The translations under genes and the position numbers were made by a program. The notes under the pieces were generated by a model that was given only the letters and a program-made list of their open reading frames with translations, ran no database searches and was not told the DNA's origin. A DNA stretch of 64,000 nucleotides from Kitasatospora azatica KCTC 9699 (GTDB lineage Bacteria; Actinomycetota; Actinomycetes; Streptomycetales; Streptomycetaceae). Shown here piece after piece: positions 16,947 to 24,949 of this stretch. Location of the stretch: assembly GCF_000744785.1 (NCBI RefSeq), contig NZ_JQMO01000003.1, positions 2,542,001-2,606,000 of the forward strand, written 5' to 3'. Within the stretch, counting starts at the first letter, position 1, and every line of letters starts with the position of its first letter.

Positions 16947-18211
16947 ATGACACCCGAGGACCGCTTCCCCGGGCCTGAACCGCACCACTCAGGCCCCCAC
17001 CCGCAGCAGGACCTCGACGTGCTGCCGTACGGCTCGTACTTCGAGCCCAACCCCCCTCAGGAGTACCCGGGTTCAGCCGGCGAGCCGGAGGGCCTGCCCG
17101 GCGGCCGGGACGCCACCTACAGCGGGTACGGCGGCGCCCGGTACCTGGAGCAGCACTGGCCGGTGGCCGGCCACGCCACACCGGCGGGCGGCACCCAGCC
17201 GCTCTTCCTGGCCCCCCGCAGGCCCCGCCGGTCCACGAAGGCGGCGAGTCCGTCGGCCCCCAGAGCACCCAGACCACGCACGGCACCCTCGGCCCGCACA
17301 GCTCGCACGACGACGACCCGCCGACCATCGAGCTCGGCCCGCCGATCACCGAGGACAACCCGTACGCCGCCGGCTACGGTCAGCCGGTCGGCGACCCGGG
17401 CCCGGTCGGCCCGCTCTACGTGGTCGGCGACGTACACGGCTACCTGGACGAGCTGCTGCTCGCGCTGCACCAACAGGGCCTGGTCGACGCGGACGGCCAC
17501 TGGTCGGCCGGCCGCTCCCGGGTCTGGTTCCTCGGCGACTTCACCGACCGCGGCCCCGACGGCATCGGCGTGATCAACCTGGTGATGCAGCTGGCCGCCG
17601 AGGCGGCCGCCGCCGGCGGCTACTGCCGGGCCCTGATGGGCAATCACGAACTGCTCTTCCTGGGTGCCCACCGGTACGGCGACGAGCCCGTGCAGTCCAC
17701 CGCGGGCACCGCCTCGTTCCGTGCCGCCTGGCTGCTCAACGGCGGCCAGCAGCACGACCTGGAGCGGCTGGAGGGCCACCACATCAGCTGGCTCTCCCGG
17801 CTGCCCGCGATGGCGCTGGAGGACGGCCACCTGCTGCTGCACTCCGACACCACCGCGTACCTGGAGTTCGGCGACTCGATCGCCGATGTCAACGACGCCG
17901 TCCACAAGCTGCTCGCCGACGACGGCGCCGACGAGTGGTGGGACGCGTTCCGCCGCTTCACCAAGCGGTTCGCCTTCCGCGGCGCGGGCGGCCCGATGGC
18001 GGCCGGCGAGCTGCTCGCCACCTTCGGCGGCCACCGGGTGGTGCACGGGCACAGCCCGATCCCCTACCTGACCGGCGAGGCCGGATCGGAGAGCGGCGAG
18101 CGCCCGTACGTGCCGGGCCCGTACATCTACGCCGACGAACTCGCGGTGGCGATGGACGGCGGGGTCACCATGGAGGGCCGACTGCTGGTGGCCCGGCTGC
18201 CGGTGGACTAG
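16947..18211 (+). CDS. Serine/threonine-phosphatase-like metallophosphoesterase, apparently frameshifted
   Basis: Two overlapping frames together give one protein of about 421 residues. From ATG 16947 a Pro/Gly-rich disordered segment (MTPEDRFPGPEPHHSG...) reads to the run of six C at 17212-17217. There the coding pattern moves to the -1 frame, continuing with an acidic linker into the phosphatase. Phosphatase motifs are VVGDVHGYLDELLL (GDxHG), FLGDFTDRGPDG (GDxxDRG), ALMGNHELLF (GNHE) and GGHRVVHGHSPI (GH). One extra C in the run would restore a single frame. Alternatives are a short form starting at GTG 17420, or real slippage. It is probably a cytosolic PPP-type phosphatase; the partner is unknown. 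Confidence 0.8.
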
Positions 18212-18621
18212 GGGCGGTCCGCCCGGTCGACGTTGTCGAACTTCTCAACGTTGTCGACGCCCTGGGACCCGAAGAGCGAGTCCCGGTAGCGCGCGGCCAG
18301 TGCCGTGTTGGCCAGGCAGAGCAGCGCGAAGGCCAGGCCCCACGGCCACCCCGCCAGCACGGCCAGGGCCGCCGAGCCGCAGCCGAAGACCGCCGCCTTC
18401 ACCCCGTACACCCCCGCGCGCGGCAGCTTCACCTTCGCGCGCGGGGCGGCGTAGCGGCCCCAGACCGCGGCGGCCAGCAGCGGTGCACCGAGGCCGAGCA
18501 GCAGGTGGACCAGCAGGCCGCCGCCAGTGCTCCACCCCCACCAGGCCAGGAACCCCAGCGCGGCGAGTTCGATCAGGAAAGCCAGACCCTCGTTCGCGTA
18601 ACGCACTCCCCGTGGCAGCAT
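18208..18621 (-). CDS. YrdB-like (DUF2568) small membrane protein
   Basis: 137 residues from ATG 18621 (an upstream GTG frame to 18675 is less likely). Four hydrophobic segments (GLAFLIELAALGFLAWWG, LLVHLLLGLGAPLLAAAVWG, VYGVKAAVFGCGSAALAVL, LAFALLCLANTALAARY) with the motif WGRYAAPRA between TM2 and TM3 match the YrdB/DUF2568 family, of unknown function. The C-terminal tail is charged. It is convergent with the phosphatase gene, with stop codons overlapping by 4 nt. Confidence 0.85.
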   Translation of the reverse strand: MLPRGVRYANEGLAFLIELAALGFLAWWGWSTGGGLLVHLLLGLGAPLLAAAVWGRYAAPRAKVKLPRAGVYGVKAAVFGCGSAALAVLAGWPWGLAFALLCLANTALAARYRDSLFGSQGVDNVEKFDNVDRADRP

Positions 18622-18681
18622 GCCCGGCACCCTACGGGAAATCCCCTTGTCTCCGGCAGGCGGGGCACGCACCATGACGGC

Positions 18682-19461
18682 ATGTCAGACCTCCTCGCCC
18701 GGGTCACCGCGCTCCGCTCCTCCTTCGCCCGCCGCCAGTCGGCACGGACCGTGGAGGTCACCGGGGGTGTGGCGGTCGGCAACCCTGACTTCCCGGCCTC
18801 CCAGGAGCACAACCAACTGCTGGTGGAATCACCGGCGACGGCTCCCGCCGAGCTGCCCGCCCTCGCGGAATCGGGCCTGGGCCCGCGCCGCCAGTACCGG
18901 ATCACGGTGCTGGACGAGGCCGTGGGCAGCGCCTGCGCACCGGCCCTGCTGGCCGCCGGGTACGCGCAGGACACCGAACTCGTGATGGCCAGGTCCACCC
19001 GGGGCGCCAGGCTGCCCGAACCGGCCGCGCAGCCCGTCGGCCTGCCCGAGCTGCGGCCGGCGCTGGCGGCCCAGAACCTGGTGTGGCTGCCCGGCGAGCA
19101 GCAGGCCGAGCTGCGGCGCCAGCTCGTCGACCGCCGCGCGGTCCGGCGTTGGGGCGCCGACAAGGTGCTCTTCCTGGCGGTCCGCACGAGGGACGGCAGC
19201 GTCGCCGCCTGGGCCGACCTCTACCTCTGGCCCCGCGAGGGGATCGCGCAGCTGGAGGACCTGGCCACCGCCGATGCCCACACCCGGCAGGGCCACGGCG
19301 ACACGCTGCTCGCCACCGCGCTGGCGCTGGCCGCCGGGGCGGGCTGCCCCGACCTCTTCCTGATCGCCGATGCCGAGGACTGGCCGAAGGACTGGTACGC
19401 CCGCCGCGGCTTCGAGGTGATCGGGCGCAACCACAGCTTCCTCGGCTCCCCCGAGCGCTAG
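18682..19461 (+). CDS. GNAT-family N-acetyltransferase (two-domain)
   Basis: 259 residues from ATG 18682. The N-terminal half resembles a degenerate GNAT module (VTGGVAVGNPDFPASQEHNQ, RITVLDEAVGSACAPALLAAG). The C-terminal half has the acetyl-CoA loop region AQLEDLATADAHTRQGHGDTLLATAL, followed by DLFLIADAEDWPKDWYARRGF, which ends motif B in the usual YxRxGF pattern. The substrate is unknown. It is monocistronic; a second GNAT gene converges from the other side across a 16-bp tandem repeat. Confidence 0.88.
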   Translation: MSDLLARVTALRSSFARRQSARTVEVTGGVAVGNPDFPASQEHNQLLVESPATAPAELPALAESGLGPRRQYRITVLDEAVGSACAPALLAAGYAQDTELVMARSTRGARLPEPAAQPVGLPELRPALAAQNLVWLPGEQQAELRRQLVDRRAVRRWGADKVLFLAVRTRDGSVAAWADLYLWPREGIAQLEDLATADAHTRQGHGDTLLATALALAAGAGCPDLFLIADAEDWPKDWYARRGFEVIGRNHSFLGSPER

Positions 19462-19462
19462 A

Positions 19463-19504
19463 CCGCTCAAGCGCGGGTCCGCTCAAGCGCCGGTCCGCTC
19501 AAGC
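19463..19504. repeat. Three 16-bp tandem repeats between convergent acetyltransferase genes
   Basis: CCGCTCAAGC recurs at 19463, 19479 and 19495, a 16-bp period (unit approximately GTCCGCTCAAGCGCCG). The third copy overlaps the stop codon of the leftward gene at 19499. It may be a polymorphic minisatellite; no clear hairpin terminator is visible in it. Confidence 0.6.
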
Positions 19505-19954
19505 ACTGGAACCGGAGAGGTCCGGCAGCTCCTGGGCGAAGTGGAAGGCCACGATCGACATCCGCCGCCCGTGGAAGAAGCGGTGCGCGCCGTGGTTGGA
19601 GACCCCCGAGTCCAGCTCGATCCGCACGCAGCCGGCCTGCCGGGCCCGCAGGTCCAGCTCCACCACCAGGCGTTCGCCGACCCCGGCGGAGCGCGCCTCG
19701 GGGTCCGTCACCAGGTCGTCGACCAGCAGCAGCCGTCCCCGGCTGGTCGCCAGCACCCGGTGCGCTGCCACCCCCAGGCAGCGCCAACGCTGGTCGTAGG
19801 CGGCGGTGAAGACCAGGCCCTGGGCGTGCGCCTCGGCCGCGAAGGTGGTGAACTGCGCGCGGGTGAGCCCCGGGCGCAGGTGCCGGATCAGCGGGGCGAC
19901 GTCGCGCTCCATCTCCATCTGGTCCGGCGTCACATCACAGATGATCAGCTCCAT
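19499..19954 (-). CDS. GNAT-family N-acetyltransferase
   Basis: 151 residues from ATG 19954. Typical GNAT elements are present: RWRCLGVAAHRVL as the central strand pair, LLLVDDLVTDPEARSAGVGERLV containing the acetyl-CoA pyrophosphate loop (RSAGVG), and IELDSGVSNHGAHRFFHGRRM leading to the C-terminal strand IVAFHFAQEL. This pattern is common among actinobacterial GNATs of unknown substrate. It is monocistronic and convergent with another GNAT gene. Confidence 0.9.
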   Translation of the reverse strand: MELIICDVTPDQMEMERDVAPLIRHLRPGLTRAQFTTFAAEAHAQGLVFTAAYDQRWRCLGVAAHRVLATSRGRLLLVDDLVTDPEARSAGVGERLVVELDLRARQAGCVRIELDSGVSNHGAHRFFHGRRMSIVAFHFAQELPDLSGSSA

Positions 19955-20112
19955 GGCCGCCAAGCCTACGCACCCGCCGCGGTACCACTTTCGGCTCGTG
20001 TCAGGGACACCTAAGGAGAGCGGGGGCCGTCTGAGGGGGTGACGGGCCCTACCGTGAGTGGACCCTCGTAGCGCCCACCCACCCAGCCGCCTCCCCCGCA
20101 GGAGGGCCCGCG

Positions 20113-20877
20113 ATGAGCCAACCCCCCGGCCGGATCGCCGTAGTTGCCGGTGTCGGCAACGACATCGGCCTGGCAACCGCCCGCAAACTCAGCCGCCACG
20201 GCTACCGGATCGCCGTGGTCGACCGGAAGGAATCCCTCTGTTACCGCGCCCTGGAGGCGGTCAGCGCCGACGGCGGTGAGGCCCAGGCCTTCACCGCCGA
20301 CGTCCGGCTGCTCCATGAGGCCGAGGCCGTGATCACCCGGATAGCCGAAGACCTCGGCGAACCCTCGGTCCTGGTCAACAACACCTCCCAGCTGCCGGAG
20401 TTCGCGCCCAGCTCGCTGTCCGGGACGGCGGCCGACTGGGACAGCCAGCTCCGCTCGGACCTGCGCGCGCCCTACCTGCTCAGCAACGCCGCCCGGCGCC
20501 ACCTGACCGCCCAGGGCTGGGGGCGGATCATCACCGTGGCCCGGCCGCTGGTCAACGGCGAGGGTCGGGACCTGGCCGCCGTCGCCGCCGTGGACGGGGT
20601 GCGCGGCCTGACCAAGGCGCTGGCGGTGGAGCTGGGACCGCACGGCGTCACGGTCAACGCCGTGCTGCCCGGACTGATCGCCACCGAACAGGCCCGCACC
20701 GCCGCCGACCTGGCCGGTACCGGCTTCGAGGAGGCCCACAAGGCCGCCCTGGACCTGATCCCGGCCGGACGGCCCGGCACCCCGGAGGAGGTCGCCGAGG
20801 CCATCTGGTTCTTCGCCTCGGACGGCGCCGACTTCGTCAACGGGCAGGTGCTGCACGTGGCGGGCGGGCCGGTCTGA
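20113..20877 (+). CDS. Short-chain dehydrogenase/reductase fold protein lacking the catalytic tetrad
   Basis: 254 residues from ATG 20113 with GGAGGG upstream. The Rossmann fold and overall FabG-like length are intact (VNAVLPGLIATE, LIPAGRPGTPEEVAEAIWFF, DFVNGQVLHVAGG). The key motifs are altered: the glycine-rich loop reads AGVGNDIG instead of TGxxxGIG, the NNAG motif reads NNTS, the catalytic Ser region reads TVARPLV, and where the YxxxK motif should be it reads AVAAV (Tyr to Ala156, Lys to Val160). It is therefore unlikely to be a normal oxidoreductase and may be a non-catalytic partner or a ligand-binding SDR. It is monocistronic, with no partner gene adjacent. Confidence 0.85.
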   Translation: MSQPPGRIAVVAGVGNDIGLATARKLSRHGYRIAVVDRKESLCYRALEAVSADGGEAQAFTADVRLLHEAEAVITRIAEDLGEPSVLVNNTSQLPEFAPSSLSGTAADWDSQLRSDLRAPYLLSNAARRHLTAQGWGRIITVARPLVNGEGRDLAAVAAVDGVRGLTKALAVELGPHGVTVNAVLPGLIATEQARTAADLAGTGFEEAHKAALDLIPAGRPGTPEEVAEAIWFFASDGADFVNGQVLHVAGGPV

Positions 20878-20919
20878 CCGCCACGAAGCCGGCGGCGAGA
20901 GGGCCGACGGCGAGCAGGG

Positions 20920-21621
20920 CTAGCGGCGCCCGTACCCCGGCACGCCGCGCCCGCCGGCCGGGTCGATCAGCTCCAGCTCCACCGCCTTGTTCACCGCGTC
21001 GATCCGCGAGACGGCGTCCAACTTGCCGAAGATGTTCCGCAGATGGCGCTTCACGGTGCCCTCGGTGATGCCCAGCCGACCGGCGATCTGACGGTTGCTC
21101 AGGGCCTGCGCCGTCCAGCGCAGCACCTCCACCTCGCGGCCGGAGAGCCCGCCGTTCTGCTCCCCCGACTCGGCGGCGGCCGCCCGCTGCAAGGCCTCCG
21201 GGCTGACCGAGACGGTGACCGTGCGGCGCCCGTTCTCCTCGCGCTGGCGGATGGTGGAGACCAGGGTCTCCCGGCTGACGCTCTTGTGCAGGTAGCCGCG
21301 CACCCCGAGGGCCAGCAGCTCCTGCACCAGGCGCTGGCCGTCGTCCATGCTCAGCACGATGATCCGGATCTCCGGGTCGCGCTCCAGGATCCGGCTGACC
21401 GTCACCGGCGGATCGTTCTCCGGCATCTCGATGTCCAGCAGCACCACGTCGGGGCGGTACTGCTGGGCCATCCGGATCGCCTCGGTCCCGGTGCCGGCCT
21501 GCGCCACCACCTCGAAGCCCGGCTCGGTCACCAGCAGGTCGCAGAGCGCCCCACGCAGCAGCGTGTGGTCGTCCGCGACCAGGATCCGCACCGGCTCGGC
21601 CTGTTCCCACTCCTCGGTCAT
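20920..21621 (-). CDS. NarL/LuxR-family response regulator
   Basis: 233 residues. The receiver domain has DDH near residues 17-19, phospho-acceptor Asp in VVLLDIEMPEND, a switch Ser in VLSMDD and Lys in YLHKSVS. The C-terminal LuxR-type HTH is GLSGREVEVLRWTAQALSNRQIAGRLGITEGTVKRHLRNIFGKL (in pieces: LSGREVEVLR, NRQIAGRLGI, TVKRHLRNIF). It is the second gene of a kinase-regulator pair; its start overlaps the kinase stop by 4 nt. It presumably activates transcription when phosphorylated by the neighbouring kinase. The target genes are unknown. Confidence 0.95.
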   Translation of the reverse strand: MTEEWEQAEPVRILVADDHTLLRGALCDLLVTEPGFEVVAQAGTGTEAIRMAQQYRPDVVLLDIEMPENDPPVTVSRILERDPEIRIIVLSMDDGQRLVQELLALGVRGYLHKSVSRETLVSTIRQREENGRRTVTVSVSPEALQRAAAAESGEQNGGLSGREVEVLRWTAQALSNRQIAGRLGITEGTVKRHLRNIFGKLDAVSRIDAVNKAVELELIDPAGGRGVPGYGRR

Positions 21622-22973
21622 GCCCCCGCCTGCCCGTCAATCGGAATCCAGATCAGCACCTGGGTTCCCTGCCCGGGCGCCGAGTTGATGTGCAGCGTGC
21701 CGCCGAGCAGCTGGACCCGCTCGCGCATGCCGTCCAGCCCGTTGGAGGTGCCCTCGGCCCGGACCGCGGCCGGATCGAACCCCCGTCCGTCGTCCAGCAC
21801 TTCGGCCTGCACCTCGTGCGGTGCGATGTCGATGTGCACCACGATGTTGCCGGCCCGCGCATGGCTCAGCGCATTGCGCAGGCACTCGCGGACCATGATG
21901 AACAGCTCCTCGGATATCTGACTGGGCACCCAGTCCTCGGAGCCCTTGACCCAGATCTGCACCGCGCCGCCGACCTCCGACATCGAGGCGGCGAAGCCCT
22001 TGAGCGCCATCTCCAGCGAGCCGGAGACATTGGACTGCCGCAGCTCGGTGACCAGTTGCCGGGTGGTGTCCATGGCCTCGAGGACGGCCGCCTTGGCCGC
22101 CTTGACGTGCGGCGAGAGGTCCGAGCCGGCCCGCAGCTCGTGCAGTTCCAGCTGACGCATCGCCAGGCTCAGCGAGTTGCCCAGCTGGTCGTGGATCTCC
22201 CGGGCCAGTTTGCGCCGGCCCAGGTCGTGCAGCTCCTGCACCCGGCTGAGCAGGAAGGTGTCGTAGCCGACCGAGCCGATCGCCAGCCGCCGGCTGACCC
22301 CCTCCTGCAGCGAGCGGACGGCCGCCGTGTAGTTGCCGCCGCAGTGCCCGCAGCGGGTGGCGGCGGCCGCCAGTTCCTCGGCCCAGCGCTCCGGCGCGCT
22401 GCAGTGCTCGCACACCCGGTCGTGCTGCGGCGGGGCCTGCGTGTCGGCCTGCGCGGCGTGCGCCGCGTGCGCCGTGTGCGGCGCCTCGTGGTTGGCGGCG
22501 GCGTGGTTGGGGACGGCATGGTTGGCGGCGTGGTTGCCGGCCACCGCCCGCGCCAGCGCGGCGAGCACGATGTCCAGCAGCAGCATGCCGGCCCGGATCG
22601 AGTGGGTCAGGTGCAGACCCTGCCGGATCCGCTCGCCACCCAGGTTCACCACCTCGGCGATCTCGGTACCGGTCACCGTGGCCTTGCCCTCGGCCAGGCT
22701 CACCGCACAGTCCATCAGGATCCGGCGGGCCTGCACCACGCACTGCTCCCAGGCCTCGGGATCGGCCACCAGCGGGCTGTTGATGGCCCGCAGCCCCTCC
22801 TGGTAGCTGGCCAGCACCTCCGGCTCCTGGCTGAGCAGCCGCTGCGCCGCGCCCTCCTCGCCGTCCATCCTGGTCAGCACGGCCACCGGCTCGGGCAGTG
22901 TCCGATGCCCCTTGCGGCCGGTCCGGTCCACCGGCCTGAACGGCAGCACCGATCCCATGTCCTCGACGTTCAC
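21618..22973 (-). CDS. NarX/DesK-type (HisKA_3) histidine kinase with His-rich and four-Cys insert
   Basis: 451 residues from GTG 22973, chosen because GGAAGGGG lies 6 nt upstream; an open frame extends to 23015. No membrane segment is evident, so it is probably cytosolic. An N-terminal alpha-helical sensor region runs to about residue 145, then a His/Ala/Asn repeat at about 146-173 (NHAANHAVPNHAAANHEA). CEHC and CGHC follow at about 187-190 and 207-210, a CX2C-X16-CX2C pair. The HisKA_3 dimerisation helix has REIHDQLGNSL (His260), then a HATPase (NALSHARAGN, DDGRGFD, GLDGMRERV). The insert could bind Zn or an Fe-S cluster and sense metal or redox state; this is inferred. It is coupled to the NarL-type regulator. 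Confidence 0.9.
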   Translation of the reverse strand: MNVEDMGSVLPFRPVDRTGRKGHRTLPEPVAVLTRMDGEEGAAQRLLSQEPEVLASYQEGLRAINSPLVADPEAWEQCVVQARRILMDCAVSLAEGKATVTGTEIAEVVNLGGERIRQGLHLTHSIRAGMLLLDIVLAALARAVAGNHAANHAVPNHAAANHEAPHTAHAAHAAQADTQAPPQHDRVCEHCSAPERWAEELAAAATRCGHCGGNYTAAVRSLQEGVSRRLAIGSVGYDTFLLSRVQELHDLGRRKLAREIHDQLGNSLSLAMRQLELHELRAGSDLSPHVKAAKAAVLEAMDTTRQLVTELRQSNVSGSLEMALKGFAASMSEVGGAVQIWVKGSEDWVPSQISEELFIMVRECLRNALSHARAGNIVVHIDIAPHEVQAEVLDDGRGFDPAAVRAEGTSNGLDGMRERVQLLGGTLHINSAPGQGTQVLIWIPIDGQAGA

Positions 22974-23189
22974 TGGCCACCCCTTCCCCCGAGGCCCCTG
23001 CGCGGACGCGGTCACTTCGGCGGCCGCCGGTCCCTCAGCCTATGGCGGGACCGTAGGGTTGACGCCAGCGATCGCGCCGACTGATCCGTAGGGTCGGACC
23101 CCGCCCGGCGCACTGTGCGAGGTCCCCGCGCGCACTGTCCCGGATCGGCACCGGAAAGCGGGCCCAGCCGGCCTGAGCCCCGGTCGGGA

Positions 23190-23228
23190 TCCGGGCCGAG
23201 CCCGGTCAGGCTCCGGGCCGAGCCCGGT
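23190..23228. repeat. Two 17-bp direct repeats, each a hairpin
   Basis: TCCGGGCCGAGCCCGGT at 23190-23206 and 23212-23228 (22-bp period). Each contains CCGGGC-CGA-GCCCGG, which can form a stem. They lie immediately upstream of the Nudix gene start at 23249; a weaker third unit may precede them. Function unknown. Confidence 0.6.
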
Positions 23229-23248
23229 TGGGCCCTAGGCTGGGCCGC

Positions 23249-23740
23249 ATGGCCATTCCACCGTTCATCGCCGAACTGCGCGCGCTCGTCGGCACCCGTC
23301 CGCTCTGGCTCTCCGCCGCCTGCGCGGTGGTGCTGGACGAGCAGGACCGGGTGCTGCTCGGCCGCCGCGCCGACACCGGCGCCTGGGCACTGATCGGCGG
23401 CATCATCGACCCGGGCGAGCAGCCCGCCGACACCGCCGTGCGCGAGTGCTACGAGGAGGCCGGGGTTCGGGTGCTGCCGGAGCTGCTCACCTCGGTCACC
23501 GTCTCGCCGCCGATCACCTACGCCAACGGCGACCGGACGCAGTACCTCGAACTCACCTTCCGTTGCCGGGCGGTGGGCGGCGAGGCCCGGGTGAACGACG
23601 ACGAGTCGCTGGAGGTGGCCTGGTTCACCCAGGACGCACTGCCGGAGCTGGACGCGTCCAACCGGGAACGCCTGAGGCTGGCGCTGGCGTGCAAGGGGGA
23701 GACGGCCTATATCTTCACCGCACCTGAACTGCATGATTGA
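23249..23740 (+). CDS. Nudix hydrolase
   Basis: 163 residues from ATG 23249 (frame open to 23228). The Nudix box is complete: GGIIDPGEQPADTAVRECY followed by EEAGV, fitting GX5EX7REUXEEXGU. The preceding strand ACAVVLDEQDRVLLGRRAD and the later FRCRAVGGEARVNDDESLEVAWF are typical of small Nudix pyrophosphohydrolases of the MutT/ADPR type. The N-terminal 25 residues form a helix. Substrate unknown. It is monocistronic, with a MarR regulator gene starting 38 nt downstream under its own promoter. Confidence 0.93.
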   Translation: MAIPPFIAELRALVGTRPLWLSAACAVVLDEQDRVLLGRRADTGAWALIGGIIDPGEQPADTAVRECYEEAGVRVLPELLTSVTVSPPITYANGDRTQYLELTFRCRAVGGEARVNDDESLEVAWFTQDALPELDASNRERLRLALACKGETAYIFTAPELHD

Positions 23741-23750
23741 CGGATCGTCA
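23738..23750. promoter_or_regulatory. TGACG-GAT-CGTCA palindrome at the MarR gene promoter
   Basis: A 13-bp inverted repeat beginning in the Nudix stop codon region, 29-41 bp upstream of the MarR start. TTGACG (23737-23742) and TTGACT (23757-23762) are candidate -35 boxes around it. A likely autoregulatory operator for the MarR protein. Confidence 0.5.
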
Positions 23751-23778
23751 TATCACTTGACTAGAGTACGACTTCATT

Positions 23779-24363
23779 ATGAAGCAGGTACACAAGTCGC
23801 CGCTCCAGTCCGCCGGCAGCCTGGCCCACGACGCCGATGACTGCCTCTACGACCCCAACATCCGCAGCGTCATGGCCGAGTTCACCCTCGGCGACGAAAC
23901 CCTCGACCTGGAGGCCGCCAGCGCTGTCCGCACCGCCTACCACGCCGTCGAACGCCTGCGCAGCCGCGGCGCCCAGGGGCGCGGACTCAGCTCCGGCGCC
24001 CTCGACATCCTGATCCGGCTCAACGCCACCACCGGCGAGGCGCTCAGCATCGGCGACCTGGCCCGCGCGGCCGGCGTCACCTCACGCAACATCACCGGCC
24101 TGGTGGACACCCTAGAACGGGAGGGCCTGGTCGAACGGGTCGCCGACCCGAACGACCGGCGCTCCGTCCTCACCCGCATCACGCTGGCCGGCCGCAGCCG
24201 GCTCGACACCTTCCGCCAGCCGAGCCAGCGCGCCATGGCCGCCGTCTTCCAGGGCTTCACCCCCGAGGACCTGACCCAGCTGCGCCACCTCTGCCTGCGC
24301 CTGGTGGAGAACCAGCAGCGGATCGAGTACTACCTCGAGCAGACCGAGGACGCACTCTCCTGA
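23779..24363 (+). CDS. MarR-family transcriptional regulator
   Basis: 194 residues. The winged HTH core is LSSGALDILIRLNATTGEALSIGDLARAAGVTSRNITGLVDTLEREGLVERVADPNDRRSVLTRITLAG, recognised in pieces: SIGDLARAAGVTSRNIT as the HTH, and the wing RVADPNDRRSVL with the conserved DxR. An N-terminal extension of about 45 residues precedes the dimerisation helix, and a C-terminal helix pair follows. It probably represses its own promoter through the palindrome in the upstream gap. No efflux or catabolic gene is directly downstream. Confidence 0.93.
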   Translation: MKQVHKSPLQSAGSLAHDADDCLYDPNIRSVMAEFTLGDETLDLEAASAVRTAYHAVERLRSRGAQGRGLSSGALDILIRLNATTGEALSIGDLARAAGVTSRNITGLVDTLEREGLVERVADPNDRRSVLTRITLAGRSRLDTFRQPSQRAMAAVFQGFTPEDLTQLRHLCLRLVENQQRIEYYLEQTEDALS

Positions 24364-24393
24364 GCCCTGCGGGCACTGCTGGTCAGCTACTGA

Positions 24394-24849
24394 TCAGGCC
24401 TGCGGCTGGTCCGCCGGAGCCGGCTGCGCCTGCGGAGCCTGAACCTGCTGGGCCTGCACCTGCTGGACCTGCGGGGCCTGCACCTGCGGCGGCACGGGCT
24501 GCTGGTACGGGTTCGGCTGCTGCTGGTAGGGGGTCGGCTGGCCCGGCTGGAACTGGATCGGCTGCTGCTTCGCCTTCTTCGCGGAGAGCGAGCGGACGAA
24601 CTGGACGATCATCACCACGGGCAGGATGAACGCCTTGAAGAAGAAGATGACCGTGCCGCCCTGGAAGATGAACGCCAGGTAGAACCCGTACCCGATGAAG
24701 CCGACACCCGCGACACCGTTGAACGCCCGCCAACCGGCGCTCAGCCCGCTGGAGTTGATCAGCGCGATGCCGATCATCGCAAGACCGCTGACGAACAGCA
24801 GCACCACGTACCACGCGAGAAGCGGATCGGCACTGAAGTCAAGGTTCAC
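24394..24849 (-). CDS. Small membrane protein with a Gln/Pro-rich tail
   Basis: 151 residues from ATG 24849. Three hydrophobic segments (LLAWYVVLLFVSGLAMIGIALI, FNGVAGVGFIGYGFYLAFIF, VIFFFKAFILPVVMIVQFV) occupy the first 95 residues. The C-terminal 55 residues are low-complexity, with repeated QQPNPYQQP and QVQAPQ units, probably cytoplasmic and disordered. No family beyond the general actinobacterial Gln/Pro-tailed membrane proteins was recognised and no catalytic residues are seen. Convergent with the MarR gene. About 100 bp separate it from the LysR-type gene upstream, with nothing obvious in the gap. Confidence 0.75.
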   Translation of the reverse strand: MNLDFSADPLLAWYVVLLFVSGLAMIGIALINSSGLSAGWRAFNGVAGVGFIGYGFYLAFIFQGGTVIFFFKAFILPVVMIVQFVRSLSAKKAKQQPIQFQPGQPTPYQQQPNPYQQPVPPQVQAPQVQQVQAQQVQAPQAQPAPADQPQA

Positions 24850-24949
24850 TAAGACTCACCCGTAAGGTTCACATAAACATCCGATAGGACCGACCGCGCA
24901 CAGTACTGGATCACGCCGCTCGGCGTCTCCATGATTCGCTGACGAACCT

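Noticed and set aside
17420..18211. Phosphatase starting at GTG 17420 as a complete gene
   Set aside because: Protein-like sequence in the same frame extends back to about 17213, where it meets the C-run; the short form remains possible but is less likely than a frameshifted longer gene.
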